Shown: positions 1 through 5,537, counted from the stretch's first letter. The stretch is 5,537 bases of DNA from JAQVSV01 sp041667045 (GCA_041667045.1 JBAYFS010000157.1:1-5537); one strand, 5' to 3'. A program made the numbers and translations. The notes: generated from the sequence alone by a model not told the origin.

Positions 1-948
1 CTCAGCCGACTTCTCGACAAGTTTTTCCTCAACCAGCACTCTGAGCGCCGCGCGCGAAACCGCGCAGGCGAGCGGATTGCCGCCGAAGGTGCTGCCATGG
101 TCGCCGGGATTGAAAACACCCAGCACTTCTTCGGAACTCACAACTGCGGAAATAGGCAGGATGCCGCCGCCCAAAGCCTTGCCCATGATAACCATGTCCG
201 GCTTGGCGCCTTCATGCTCCCAGCAGAACATCTTGCCGGTTCTTCCGAAGCCGGTCTGGATTTCGTCAGCTATGAAAAGCACCCGGTTTTCTTTGCAGAT
301 TTTAGCGGCTTCTGACAGAAAGCCCTTGGGCGGAATGAGGATTCCAGCTTCGCCCTGGATAGGTTCGAAAATAAAAGCCACAGTGTTTTTGGTAACCGCC
401 GCGCGCAGACCGTTGATGTCACCGAACTTCACCACTTTAAAACCGGGAGTGAAAGGGCCGAACCCGTCTTTATACTGCGGCTCGGTGGAGAAACCGCAAA
501 TCGTGACCGTTCTGCCGTGGAAATTGTCGGCGCAGACAATGATTTCCGCCTTGTCGGCTTCCACGCCTTTGACTTTGTAGCCCCATTTGCGCGAAGCTTT
601 TAGCGCGGTTTCAACCGCCTCGGCCCCGGAATTCATGGGCAGGGCTTTTTCGTAACCAGTCAGGCAGCACAACTCTTTAAGCCAGGGACCGAGCTGGTCG
701 TTTTCAAAAGCGCGGGACGTCAGAGTGACTTTGCCGGCCTGTTCAACCAAAGCGGAAATTATCTTCGGATGCCGATGCCCGTGGTTGAGCGCGGAATAGG
801 CGCTCAGCATGTCCACATAGCGTTTGCCGTCCGCGTCCTCCACCCAGATGCCCTGGGCATTGGTGATTACTATCGGGAGCTGGTGGTAATTGTGCGCTCC
901 GTATTTGTGCGATAATTCAAGTATTTCGTTGCTTATTGTTGCTGGCAT
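1..948 (-). CDS. rocD: Ornithine aminotransferase (ornithine--oxo-acid transaminase), partial, C-terminus outside window
   Basis: This is a PLP-dependent class III aminotransferase, predicted to convert L-ornithine plus 2-oxoglutarate to glutamate-5-semialdehyde plus glutamate in the cytosol. The first 316 codons are visible. The family is about 400 residues, so roughly 80-90 residues lie beyond the left edge. The N-terminus reads YGAHNYHQLPIV (16-27), almost identical to the start of the catalytic core of human and Bacillus ornithine aminotransferases. Tyr21, Tyr51 and Arg146 (in HGRT) match the ornithine-binding Tyr55, Tyr85 and Arg180 of the human enzyme. Other landmarks are NSGAEA (106-111, PLP phosphate), EPIQGEAG (195-202), ADEIQTG with PLP-pairing Asp228, the Schiff-base Lys257 in GKALGGG, and STFGGNP (286-292). 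The Tyr pair and close match favour RocD over acetylornithine aminotransferase ArgD. The start at 948 has an SD, AAGGAG, ending 6 bases upstream. That SD overlaps the stop codon of the preceding barrel gene, which indicates an operon. No frame break is seen. Confidence 0.95.
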   Translation of the reverse strand, partial: MPATISNEILELSHKYGAHNYHQLPIVITNAQGIWVEDADGKRYVDMLSAYSALNHGHRHPKIISALVEQAGKVTLTSRAFENDQLGPWLKELCCLTGYEKALPMNSGAEAVETALKASRKWGYKVKGVEADKAEIIVCADNFHGRTVTICGFSTEPQYKDGFGPFTPGFKVVKFGDINGLRAAVTKNTVAFIFEPIQGEAGILIPPKGFLSEAAKICKENRVLFIADEIQTGFGRTGKMFCWEHEGAKPDMVIMGKALGGGILPISAVVSSEEVLGVFNPGDHGSTFGGNPLACAVSRAALRVLVEEKLVEKSAE

Positions 949-960
949 ATAATCTCCTTA
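949..960 (-). promoter_or_regulatory. rocD ribosome binding site overlapping the upstream stop codon
   Basis: Read on the minus strand, the junction is TAAGGAGATTAT followed by the rocD ATG. The TAA is the stop codon of the barrel gene, and its last two bases begin the AAGGAG Shine-Dalgarno site. This arrangement fixes the rocD start and suggests that translation of rocD is coupled to termination on the upstream gene. No separate promoter for rocD is evident in the 9-base gap. Confidence 0.8.
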
Positions 961-1695
961 AAATCTCACGCCCAAGCCGGTCTGAAAACCGTTGGAACCG
1001 TTAAGCCAGGTATAACCGCCGTAAACATAGGTAAGCGGAAAAGGCGTAATGTTCACGCCAAGACTCACGCGGGGCGAAGTGTCGGTAACGGAATCTCCGG
1101 CAAGCACCGTCGCGTCGGCGGCAGAAACTTTTGTTTCCAGTTTCGTGTTGTCTATGCCTACGCCGATATAAGGTTTAACAAGCGGCAGGTCGAAAGAAGC
1201 TATCAGGGAACCGGACATGTGGCGCATTTTGAAAGAGTCATTGGTAAAGGAGTCGTAGAACACGCCGACGCTCAGGTCCGGAATGAACTTCGCCAAATCG
1301 GGCCGGATAAGACTGTAACGCACGCCGCCACCGACGAGAGCGTTCCCGGCGTAACCTGTGCCGCGCACGCATACTTCCAGATCATAAGGCAAGCCGACAG
1401 AAGCCTGCACCATCGGCATGGCGAACGCGCGGACGCCGGCCGATTTCAGAATAGTATTGTCGCTTCGGGGCGAGAACTGGCCGTTAACCGCGACCCCCAC
1501 GTCAAACCCCGGGAATCCGGTGGTGCGTCCGGTGTGGAAATCGGTCATGCCGATAAGGCCGCCCAAATCTCTTGCCATAGGCTTCATGGCGCTGTTTGTA
1601 AGATACTGGGAAAACTCCTCGCTCAGGCCGGCTTTTGCCGCCGAACAGGATACTGCTATCAGACACAACATCATCAGACGTGAAAAATTCTTCAT
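958..1695 (-). CDS. Secreted beta-barrel-like protein, probable outer membrane protein of unassigned family
   Basis: The protein has 245 residues. Its N-terminus MKNFSRLMMLCLIAVSCSAAKA is a clear signal peptide with a basic start, a hydrophobic core and an Ala-Lys-Ala type I cleavage site after residue 22. The mature part is built of alternating, amphipathic Gly- and aromatic-rich stretches typical of beta strands, at about 63-76, 94-115, 119-130, 140-153, 160-190 and 207-245. It ends in LGVRF, and a terminal Phe after alternating residues is the usual recognition signal for outer-membrane barrel assembly. The segment ARDLGGLIGMTDFHTG (41-56) followed by FPGFDVGVAV (61-70) may be a family signature, but I cannot name the family. 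Cys17 in AVSC resembles a lipobox but lacks the usual Leu at -3, so a lipoprotein is less likely. Start 1695 is supported by GGAGG four bases upstream. It is the first gene of an apparent operon with rocD. The function is unknown. Confidence 0.8.
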   Translation of the reverse strand: MKNFSRLMMLCLIAVSCSAAKAGLSEEFSQYLTNSAMKPMARDLGGLIGMTDFHTGRTTGFPGFDVGVAVNGQFSPRSDNTILKSAGVRAFAMPMVQASVGLPYDLEVCVRGTGYAGNALVGGGVRYSLIRPDLAKFIPDLSVGVFYDSFTNDSFKMRHMSGSLIASFDLPLVKPYIGVGIDNTKLETKVSAADATVLAGDSVTDTSPRVSLGVNITPFPLTYVYGGYTWLNGSNGFQTGLGVRF

Positions 1696-1699
1696 GCTT

Positions 1700-1704
1700 C
1701 CTCC
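1700..1704 (-). promoter_or_regulatory. Ribosome binding site of the barrel gene
   Basis: On the minus strand GGAGG lies four bases before the ATG at 1695, in the context CCGGAGGAAGC. The spacing is short but usable. It supports this start over the methionines at codons 8 and 9, which would also destroy the signal peptide. Confidence 0.7.
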
Positions 1705-1729
1705 GGTAGTTTATTTGTCCGAAATACCC

Positions 1730-1739
1730 CGGTTAACCG
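1730..1739. repeat. 10-bp perfect palindrome in the leader of the barrel gene
   Basis: CGGTTAACCG is its own reverse complement. It lies between the proposed -10 element (1761-1769) and the barrel gene start, about 35 bases upstream of the ATG, so it is in the right place for a repressor operator. A chance palindrome of this length is quite possible in a window of this size, and no regulator gene is nearby to link it to. Confidence 0.35.
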
Positions 1740-1760
1740 CGGCATTCTGGTTTACACCTC

Positions 1761-1769
1761 ATTATTACA
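1761..1769 (-). promoter_or_regulatory. Probable extended -10 promoter of the barrel-rocD operon
   Basis: On the minus strand the bases are TGTAATAAT: a TGn extension followed by AATAAT, which matches 5 of 6 positions of TATAAT. Transcription would begin near 1754 and give a leader of about 59 bases carrying the SD site and the palindrome. The expected -35 position holds only a T-tract (complement of A1783-A1789) and no TTGACA. This fits an extended -10 promoter but is weak evidence by itself. Confidence 0.4.
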
Positions 1770-1939
1770 TAAATGAACCATTAAAAAAAGGTAGGCGGAC
1801 AGGGCGCACCGCGGCTTTAAAAAACAGAAACCGCCCCGCCCGCACTTACGGACAAGCGCCGCCATTGCCCATGCCGCAGACGAAAAAAGACAGCGGCGAA
1901 CTAACTCTCGCCGACGGAGGGGATTTTTCGCGCAGGTTT

Positions 1940-1948
1940 TGCTACATT
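1940..1948 (+). promoter_or_regulatory. Probable extended -10 promoter placing the start of transcription at the methyltransferase ATG
   Basis: TGCTACATT is a TGn extension plus a TAnnnT hexamer. The hexamer ends only 6 bases before the ATG at 1955, so initiation about 7 bases downstream would fall on or next to the A of the start codon. No SD precedes the ATG; the nearest purine run, GGAGGGG at 1916-1922, is over 30 bases away. No recognisable -35 is present. Confidence 0.4.
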
Positions 1949-1954
1949 ATTACT

Positions 1955-2440
1955 ATGAACATATTAGGAATAGGGCCTTCAATAATGGGCGCTGGAGTTA
2001 TCAGCATAGCCGCGCTCCTGGTGCTGGAAAAACTGCTGAACATTGACCTGTCTCTTTCTCCCGAATTCAGATTCGCCGCCCTGGTTTTCGCTTCCGTATG
2101 GGGCACGCTCGGCCTGAGCCTGGGGTTGATCTCGGTCCGGCAAATTGCGTCCTCCGCCCGTTACGGCCGGCTGATAACGACCGGCGTCTACTCGTTATCC
2201 AGAAATCCGCTTTACGCCGCATTTATCATATTTATCGTGCCGTCCATAGCCTGCCTGCTCAACGACCTGTTCCTGGTGCTGGCGTCGGGCGGGATGTATC
2301 TGGTATTCGCCATGATGATAAAGAAAGAGGAACAGGACCTGAAAAACAGATTCGGCGCGGAATATCTCAACTATGCCGCGCGCACTTCCAGGCTTTGCCC
2401 GCTGCCGCCGGGATTTCGGATTAACGCGAAGAAGATATAG
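1955..2440 (+). CDS. Small integral-membrane methyltransferase, isoprenylcysteine carboxyl methyltransferase/PEMT-like
   Basis: The protein has 161 residues with four likely membrane segments, at about 8-28, 38-60, 87-101 and 103-121. The signature of the ICMT/PEMT superfamily is clear: TTGVYSLSRNPLY (75-87), with Arg83-Asn84-Pro85 before Tyr87, then KKEEQDLKNRFGAEYLNY (123-140), with the paired Glu125/Glu126 and FG..Y..Y that form the S-adenosylmethionine and active-site region in this family. It is predicted to methylate a lipid or a membrane-associated small substrate at the inner membrane. Bacterial members are mostly of unknown substrate, and no prenyltransferase lies beside it. The open frame continues upstream to at least 1418, but that part overlaps the opposite-strand barrel gene and the intergenic region. 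I chose ATG 1955 because the hydrophobic N-terminus starts there and an extended -10 sits just upstream. An in-frame ATG at 1871 would add 28 polar residues and has no SD. The family call is solid; the substrate is unknown. Confidence 0.82.
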   Translation: MNILGIGPSIMGAGVISIAALLVLEKLLNIDLSLSPEFRFAALVFASVWGTLGLSLGLISVRQIASSARYGRLITTGVYSLSRNPLYAAFIIFIVPSIACLLNDLFLVLASGGMYLVFAMMIKKEEQDLKNRFGAEYLNYAARTSRLCPLPPGFRINAKKI

Positions 2441-2454
2441 GGTGATTCTTTGTA

Positions 2455-2463
2455 TGATAAAAT
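2455..2463 (+). promoter_or_regulatory. Probable extended -10 promoter just upstream of radC
   Basis: TGATAAAAT is a TGn extension plus TAAAAT, which matches 5 of 6 positions of TATAAT. It lies in the 31-base gap after the methyltransferase stop and ends 8 bases before the radC ATG at 2472. A transcript from here would have a leader of about 0-2 bases. There is no SD before the radC start and no good -35 element. It could supply radC and the genes after it independently of the methyltransferase promoter. Confidence 0.4.
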
Positions 2464-2471
2464 GGTAACTT

Positions 2472-3173
2472 ATGCCGGAAAGCAACGAGAAACCGACGCA
2501 CGCGGGACACAGACAGCGGCTCAAAATGAAATTCAGAGCGGCCGGGCTGGACGCTTTTTTAGACCATGAAGCTCTGGAACTGTTGCTGACTTATTGCGTT
2601 CCCAGAAAAGACACTAAACCCATCGCCTGGGCGCTCCTCAAAAAATTCGGGACACTCTCCTCGGTATTGGACGCAAAACCGGAAGAACTGGCTGAAATAC
2701 ACGGCGTGGGCCAGGAAACAATCACCCTGCTGAACCTCTCGCGCGCGATGGTGAAGCGCTATTTTAAAGACGAACTGCAAAAGAAACAGTCGCTCCGTTC
2801 GCCGGAAGAAGTGGTTGATTTCTGCCGGGCTTCGCTGGAAGGCGAAAAAGACGAGATTTTCGAAGTGCTCTACCTCACGACAAAAAACACGGTTATTTCC
2901 TGCGAACGGATATCAACCGGCACCATTGACCGGACCGCCGTGTCGCCAAGGCGCGTTGTTGAAAACGCGCTAAAGACCCGGGCTTCGGGCCTGATACTGG
3001 TGCATAACCACCCCTCCGGCAACCCGACGCCTTCCCGCGAAGACATTATTATGACGGAGGAAATAATCCGCGCGGCAAAAGCGCTGGATTTGGCCGTGCT
3101 TGACCATATAGTAGTGGGTAAAAACGATTATTACAGTTTTCGCGCGAGCGGCATAATCAAATTCTCCAGGTGA
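2472..3173 (+). CDS. radC: RadC family protein (helix-hairpin-helix plus JAMM/MPN+ domain)
   Basis: The protein has 233 residues, full length for the family. The N-terminal part (about 11-100) opens with GHRQRLKMKFRAAGLDAF and contains PRKDTKPIAWALLKKFG (44-60), then the helix-hairpin-helix segment around IHGVGQETITLLNL (76-89), which suggests DNA binding. The C-terminal domain (about 108-233) is JAMM-like. His178-x-His180, Ser182 and Asp191 form the HxHPSG plus D metal site with exactly ten residues between the second His and the Asp. Glu128 or Glu131 in DEIFEVLYL is the likely upstream catalytic Glu. All ligands are intact. RadC was once linked to DNA repair, but its real function is unsettled; related proteins are common near mobile elements, yet here the gene sits among housekeeping genes. 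The start at 2472 is supported by an in-frame TAA at 2466-2468 that prevents longer versions. The gene is 3 bases from the next gene, so they are probably in one operon. Confidence 0.92.
   Translation: MPESNEKPTHAGHRQRLKMKFRAAGLDAFLDHEALELLLTYCVPRKDTKPIAWALLKKFGTLSSVLDAKPEELAEIHGVGQETITLLNLSRAMVKRYFKDELQKKQSLRSPEEVVDFCRASLEGEKDEIFEVLYLTTKNTVISCERISTGTIDRTAVSPRRVVENALKTRASGLILVHNHPSGNPTPSREDIIMTEEIIRAAKALDLAVLDHIVVGKNDYYSFRASGIIKFSR
3168..3173 (+). promoter_or_regulatory. cyuA ribosome binding site overlapping the radC stop
   Basis: AGGTGA is a perfect match to part of the anti-SD complement GGAGGTGA. Its TGA is the radC stop codon, and the next ATG follows after CAC. This fixes the start at 3177 and implies that cyuA translation depends on ribosomes finishing radC. 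Confidence 0.7.
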
Positions 3174-3176
3174 CAC

Positions 3177-4469
3177 ATGAACATTTTAAAGGAAGTGCTT
3201 AAACATCAGGTCTATCCGGCCATGGGCTGCACGGAGCCGGTGTCTGTCGCGCTGTGCGCCGCGCACGCGGCGCGGACGCTCGGCGAACCGCCAACGGAAG
3301 CCCTGCTGATCCTGGACGCAGGCACCTACAAAAACGGCATGGGCGTGACCGTGCCTAATACCGCCGGAGAAAAAGGCAACCTGCTGGCGGGCGCGCTGGG
3401 ACTCCTGATAGCCGACCCGGCGGACGGCATGGAAATCTTAAAAAACTGCACCGCGGCGCGGCTTAGGAAAGCGCGCACGCTGGTGTCTTGCGGAAAAGTG
3501 AAAATCACCGTGGAGGCGCAGGAACGAGCCATGCATATAGAAGCGCGCGTGTCAGGAAAAAAGAACCGCGCGACCTGCATTATTTCAGGCAGCCACACCA
3601 ACGTCAGTTTCCTTTCACGCAACGGGAAAACCATTAAAAAAAGCAAAACCGCCAAAGCGCACGGCTCGGCGAAATGGAAAGCAGAACTCGCAAAACTTTC
3701 CATCGCGGACCTGGTCAGGGCCGCGGAAAACGTGGACAGGCGCGACCTGGCCTACATCAAAGCGGGTATTGAAATGAATCTCGCCGCGGCGCTGGCGGGC
3801 AAAAAGCTGGAAAAAGTCGGCTTCTACATGGAACAGCTCATAGCCCGTGGCTACATGTCGGATGACGTTTTCTCGTCCACGAAAAAACTCACCGCCTACG
3901 CCTCGGACGCGCGCATGGAAGGCCTCCCCATTCCGGTGATGGCGAGCGGCGAGTCCGGCAACCAGGGCATAGTCGCCATACTGGCGCCGTACAATTTCGG
4001 AACGATTATGAACATACAACCTTCCCGGATATACACCAGTATCGCCCTCTCGCACCTGCTTAATTCTTACGTGAAAGTTTTCACCGGCGGACTGGCCCCG
4101 ATCTGCGGCTGCGCCATAGCCGCAGGCGTGGGTGCGGCCGCGGCGATCGTTTATCAGTTGAAAGGAGCCGACGAAAAAGCCATTTCGCTCGCCATAAACA
4201 ACCTGATAAGCGATTTAGGCGGCATGCTATGCGACGGCGCGAAAAGCGGCTGCGCGCTCAAAATAGTCAGCAGCGTGGACGCCGCCATCCGCTCCGCTTA
4301 TATGGGCATACATTATTACGGCATAACCGAAGTGGAAGGCTTCGTCGGGCACACCGCAGAGGAGACGATCAGGAACCTCGCCCGGATTTCAAATACAGGA
4401 ATGGCTAAAGTGGATAACACCATAGTTGATATCATGCTAAAAAAACAAAACCCGCCGTGTTTAGAATAA
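3177..4469 (+). CDS. cyuA: L-cysteine desulfidase, CyuA/YhaM (UPF0597) family
   Basis: The protein has 430 residues, full length for the family. It is predicted to break down L-cysteine to pyruvate, ammonia and hydrogen sulfide using a [4Fe-4S] cluster, in the cytosol and probably under low oxygen. Conserved blocks appear in family order: VYPAMGCTEPVSVAL (12-26) with Cys18, KNGMGVTVPNT (52-62), SGSHTNV (137-143), YASDARM (241-247), SGESGNQGI (257-265), APICGCAIAAGVGAAAA (307-323) with Cys310 and Cys312, and LCDGAKSGCALK (351-362) with Cys352 and Cys359. The invariant cysteines needed for a cluster are present, so the enzyme looks active. A Lys/Ala-rich stretch at 150-173 is probably a surface linker. 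Members have also been called serine dehydratase-like because of the shared fold, so the substrate is a family inference. No cysteine transporter (cyuP) or regulator lies beside it here. Its SD overlaps the radC stop, and its own stop overlaps the next ATG as TAATG. Confidence 0.9.
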   Translation: MNILKEVLKHQVYPAMGCTEPVSVALCAAHAARTLGEPPTEALLILDAGTYKNGMGVTVPNTAGEKGNLLAGALGLLIADPADGMEILKNCTAARLRKARTLVSCGKVKITVEAQERAMHIEARVSGKKNRATCIISGSHTNVSFLSRNGKTIKKSKTAKAHGSAKWKAELAKLSIADLVRAAENVDRRDLAYIKAGIEMNLAAALAGKKLEKVGFYMEQLIARGYMSDDVFSSTKKLTAYASDARMEGLPIPVMASGESGNQGIVAILAPYNFGTIMNIQPSRIYTSIALSHLLNSYVKVFTGGLAPICGCAIAAGVGAAAAIVYQLKGADEKAISLAINNLISDLGGMLCDGAKSGCALKIVSSVDAAIRSAYMGIHYYGITEVEGFVGHTAEETIRNLARISNTGMAKVDNTIVDIMLKKQNPPCLE

Positions 4470-5537
4470 TGGAACTTTTCAAAACATCCAAATGGAGCAG
4501 CCTTATGAAGAACCCTCTTTCACGCGACCTGTACATAAAAAGAACCTGGCCGCTTAAAGCAGATATCCGCGGCGATTATTACCGGGACCAGACGAAGATC
4601 ATCCACTCGCTCCCGTTCCGCAGGCTCAAACACAAAACGCAGGTCTTCTTCGCGCCGGAGAACGACCATATCTGCACGCGCATCGAACACGTGCTCCACG
4701 TATCCAGCATTTCCGCGACGGTATGCCACGGCATAAACCGCTTCCGCCCCGGCAGCGAATTAGACCCCGACATGGCGGCGGCTATCGGCCTGGGCCACGA
4801 TTTGGGCCATCCCCCCTTCGGACATGACGGCGAAACCGCGCTGAACCGCGAAATCCAAAAGCGCGCTCCGGACCGCGCCTTCCTGCATGAGGTGAACAGC
4901 TACCGCGTGGTGGAAAAACTTGCCAACTACGGCAAAGGCCTCAATCTCACCTTCGCGGTGAAAGACGGCATAATCTGCCACAACGGCGAGAATTTCGAGG
5001 ACAACCGCCTTTCCCCAAGAGCCGAGCAGAATAATCTGGACATGATAAAAAACCGTAGCTGCGCGCCCAACACCTACGAAGGCTGCATAGTGAAACTGTC
5101 GGACAAGATAGCCTATCTGGGCCGCGATATAGAAGACGCGATAAAAGCGGGCCTGCTTAAATTAAAGGACGTGCCTGACAACATCAGCCGCGAACTCGGG
5201 CACTCGAACGGTGAAATAATCAGCACGCTGGTCGAAGACCTTATTGAACATTCCGCCAAGGCCGGATACATAGGTTTTTCCGAGCAGAAATACCTGCTTG
5301 TTAAAGAACTGGGGAAATTCAACTACAAACACATCTATCTGAGTTCCCCCCTTGAGGATTACACCGAGCATATAGACAATATCTTCAAAACCCTGTTCGC
5401 ATATTATGAAAACCGCCTGAAAAAATATGGGCGGGACGGTGCGGCCTACAAAAAATCCCCGCGCCAGATTGAAGTGTATTTCGGCGATTATCTGCACGCC
5501 ATGGGCGGTTTTTATGAGAACGGGGGCGGCGACGATA
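4469..5537 (+). CDS. dgt: Deoxyguanosinetriphosphate triphosphohydrolase (dGTPase), HD superfamily, partial at right edge
   Basis: The frame stays open to the end of the window: 356 codons plus one base, with the C-terminus missing. The enzyme cleaves dGTP (in many members other dNTPs) to the nucleoside and triphosphate, adjusting dNTP pools in the cytosol. Residues, counted from ATG 4469, show the family pattern: SLPFRRLKHKTQVF (47-60), ENDHICTRIEHVLHV (64-78) with metal ligand His74, GLGHDLGHPPFGHDGE (107-122) with His110-Asp111 and His114/His119, and KLSDKIAYLGRDIEDA (209-224) with the fourth metal ligand Asp212. The HD site is therefore complete. Two starts are possible. ATG 4469 overlaps the cyuA stop (TAATG), has no SD, and keeps KWSSL, which resembles the usual W..LL near the N-terminus of Dgt proteins. 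ATG 4505 (MKNPLSRD) has GGAG seven bases upstream. I prefer 4469, without certainty. It is the last visible gene of the plus-strand cluster. Confidence 0.9.
   Translation, partial: MELFKTSKWSSLMKNPLSRDLYIKRTWPLKADIRGDYYRDQTKIIHSLPFRRLKHKTQVFFAPENDHICTRIEHVLHVSSISATVCHGINRFRPGSELDPDMAAAIGLGHDLGHPPFGHDGETALNREIQKRAPDRAFLHEVNSYRVVEKLANYGKGLNLTFAVKDGIICHNGENFEDNRLSPRAEQNNLDMIKNRSCAPNTYEGCIVKLSDKIAYLGRDIEDAIKAGLLKLKDVPDNISRELGHSNGEIISTLVEDLIEHSAKAGYIGFSEQKYLLVKELGKFNYKHIYLSSPLEDYTEHIDNIFKTLFAYYENRLKKYGRDGAAYKKSPRQIEVYFGDYLHAMGGFYENGGGDD
4494..4497 (+). promoter_or_regulatory. SD-like site for the alternative dgt start at 4505
   Basis: GGAG lies 7 bases before ATG 4505, within the first codons of the longer dgt reading. 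The spacing is ideal for initiation. If it is used, the protein lacks the first 12 residues of the longer form and the gene begins 35 bases after the cyuA stop instead of overlapping it. Confidence 0.4.

Noticed and set aside
77..580. Open plus-strand frame of 167 codons
   Set aside because: It lies entirely antisense to rocD, whose protein is strongly conserved. The translated product has no recognisable domain.
1219..1683. Open plus-strand frame antisense to the barrel gene
   Set aside because: No SD and no recognisable domain. The opposite strand encodes a coherent signal peptide, beta strands and terminal Phe.
1883..1913. Minus-strand terminator-like hairpin: CGGCGA/TCGCCG stem with an 8-base loop, then a run of six T after five bases
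   Set aside because: The stem is only 6 bp, the T-run is offset, and no minus-strand gene would end here. It may be chance, or could stop antisense transcription into the intergenic region.
1418..1954. Long N-terminal extension of the methyltransferase reading frame
   Set aside because: It overlaps the barrel gene and the promoter region, shows no membrane-methyltransferase similarity and has no SD. The in-frame ATG at 1871 also lacks support.
2454..2468. Four-codon mini-ORF (ATG ATA AAA TGG TAA) just before radC, a possible leader peptide
   Set aside because: It coincides with the proposed -10 element, has no SD and encodes nothing suggestive of attenuation.
2472..3173. radC as a sign of a mobile element or phage island
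   Set aside because: RadC-like genes do occur on mobile elements, but there is no integrase, transposase, repeat or tRNA edge here, and codon use resembles the neighbours.
3615..4055. Open minus-strand frame of 146 codons
   Set aside because: It is antisense to the conserved core of the cysteine desulfidase. Long antisense frames are expected in GC-rich genes.
1..5537. CRISPR arrays, tRNA/rRNA genes, insertion sequences, toxin-antitoxin or defence genes
   Set aside because: No regularly spaced repeats, cloverleaf sequences, terminal inverted repeats or matching protein motifs were seen on either strand.

Overview
The window looks like an ordinary chromosomal segment of a Gram-negative bacterium. 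It holds two divergent gene groups around a 259-base intergenic region. The Gram-negative inference rests on a secreted, beta-rich protein ending in Phe, as outer-membrane barrels do. The DNA is moderately GC-rich with mixed codon use. Shine-Dalgarno (SD) sites are good at several genes, but two genes carry what look like extended -10 promoters almost touching the start codon. The phylum cannot be fixed from this sequence. A deep-branching Gram-negative lineage such as Elusimicrobiota would fit, but that is a guess.

Minus strand (1-1695): a predicted outer-membrane beta-barrel protein (958-1695) is followed 9 bases later by rocD, ornithine aminotransferase. The rocD gene runs off the left edge of the window, so only its first 316 codons are present. 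The SD of rocD overlaps the stop codon of the barrel gene, so the two are very probably co-transcribed.

Intergenic region (1696-1954): it holds a probable extended -10 promoter for the barrel gene, a 10-bp perfect palindrome in that gene's leader, and a probable extended -10 promoter for the plus-strand group. The two promoters share a short direct repeat.

Plus strand (1955-5537): four genes follow in one direction. They are a small membrane methyltransferase of the ICMT/PEMT type, radC (helix-hairpin-helix plus JAMM domain), an L-cysteine desulfidase of the CyuA/UPF0597 family, and an HD-domain dGTPase cut by the right edge. The last three are packed tightly: 3 bases separate radC from cyuA, and cyuA and dgt overlap by one base (TAATG). 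They probably form an operon, with radC possibly having its own promoter.

Functionally the window mixes amino-acid catabolism (ornithine to glutamate semialdehyde, cysteine to pyruvate, sulfide and ammonia) with DNA and nucleotide maintenance (RadC, dGTPase). I see no mobile element, CRISPR array, tRNA, rRNA or defence cassette, and no clear novel system. The points most worth checking are the apparent leaderless promoters, the unclassified barrel protein coupled to rocD, and the dgt start site.
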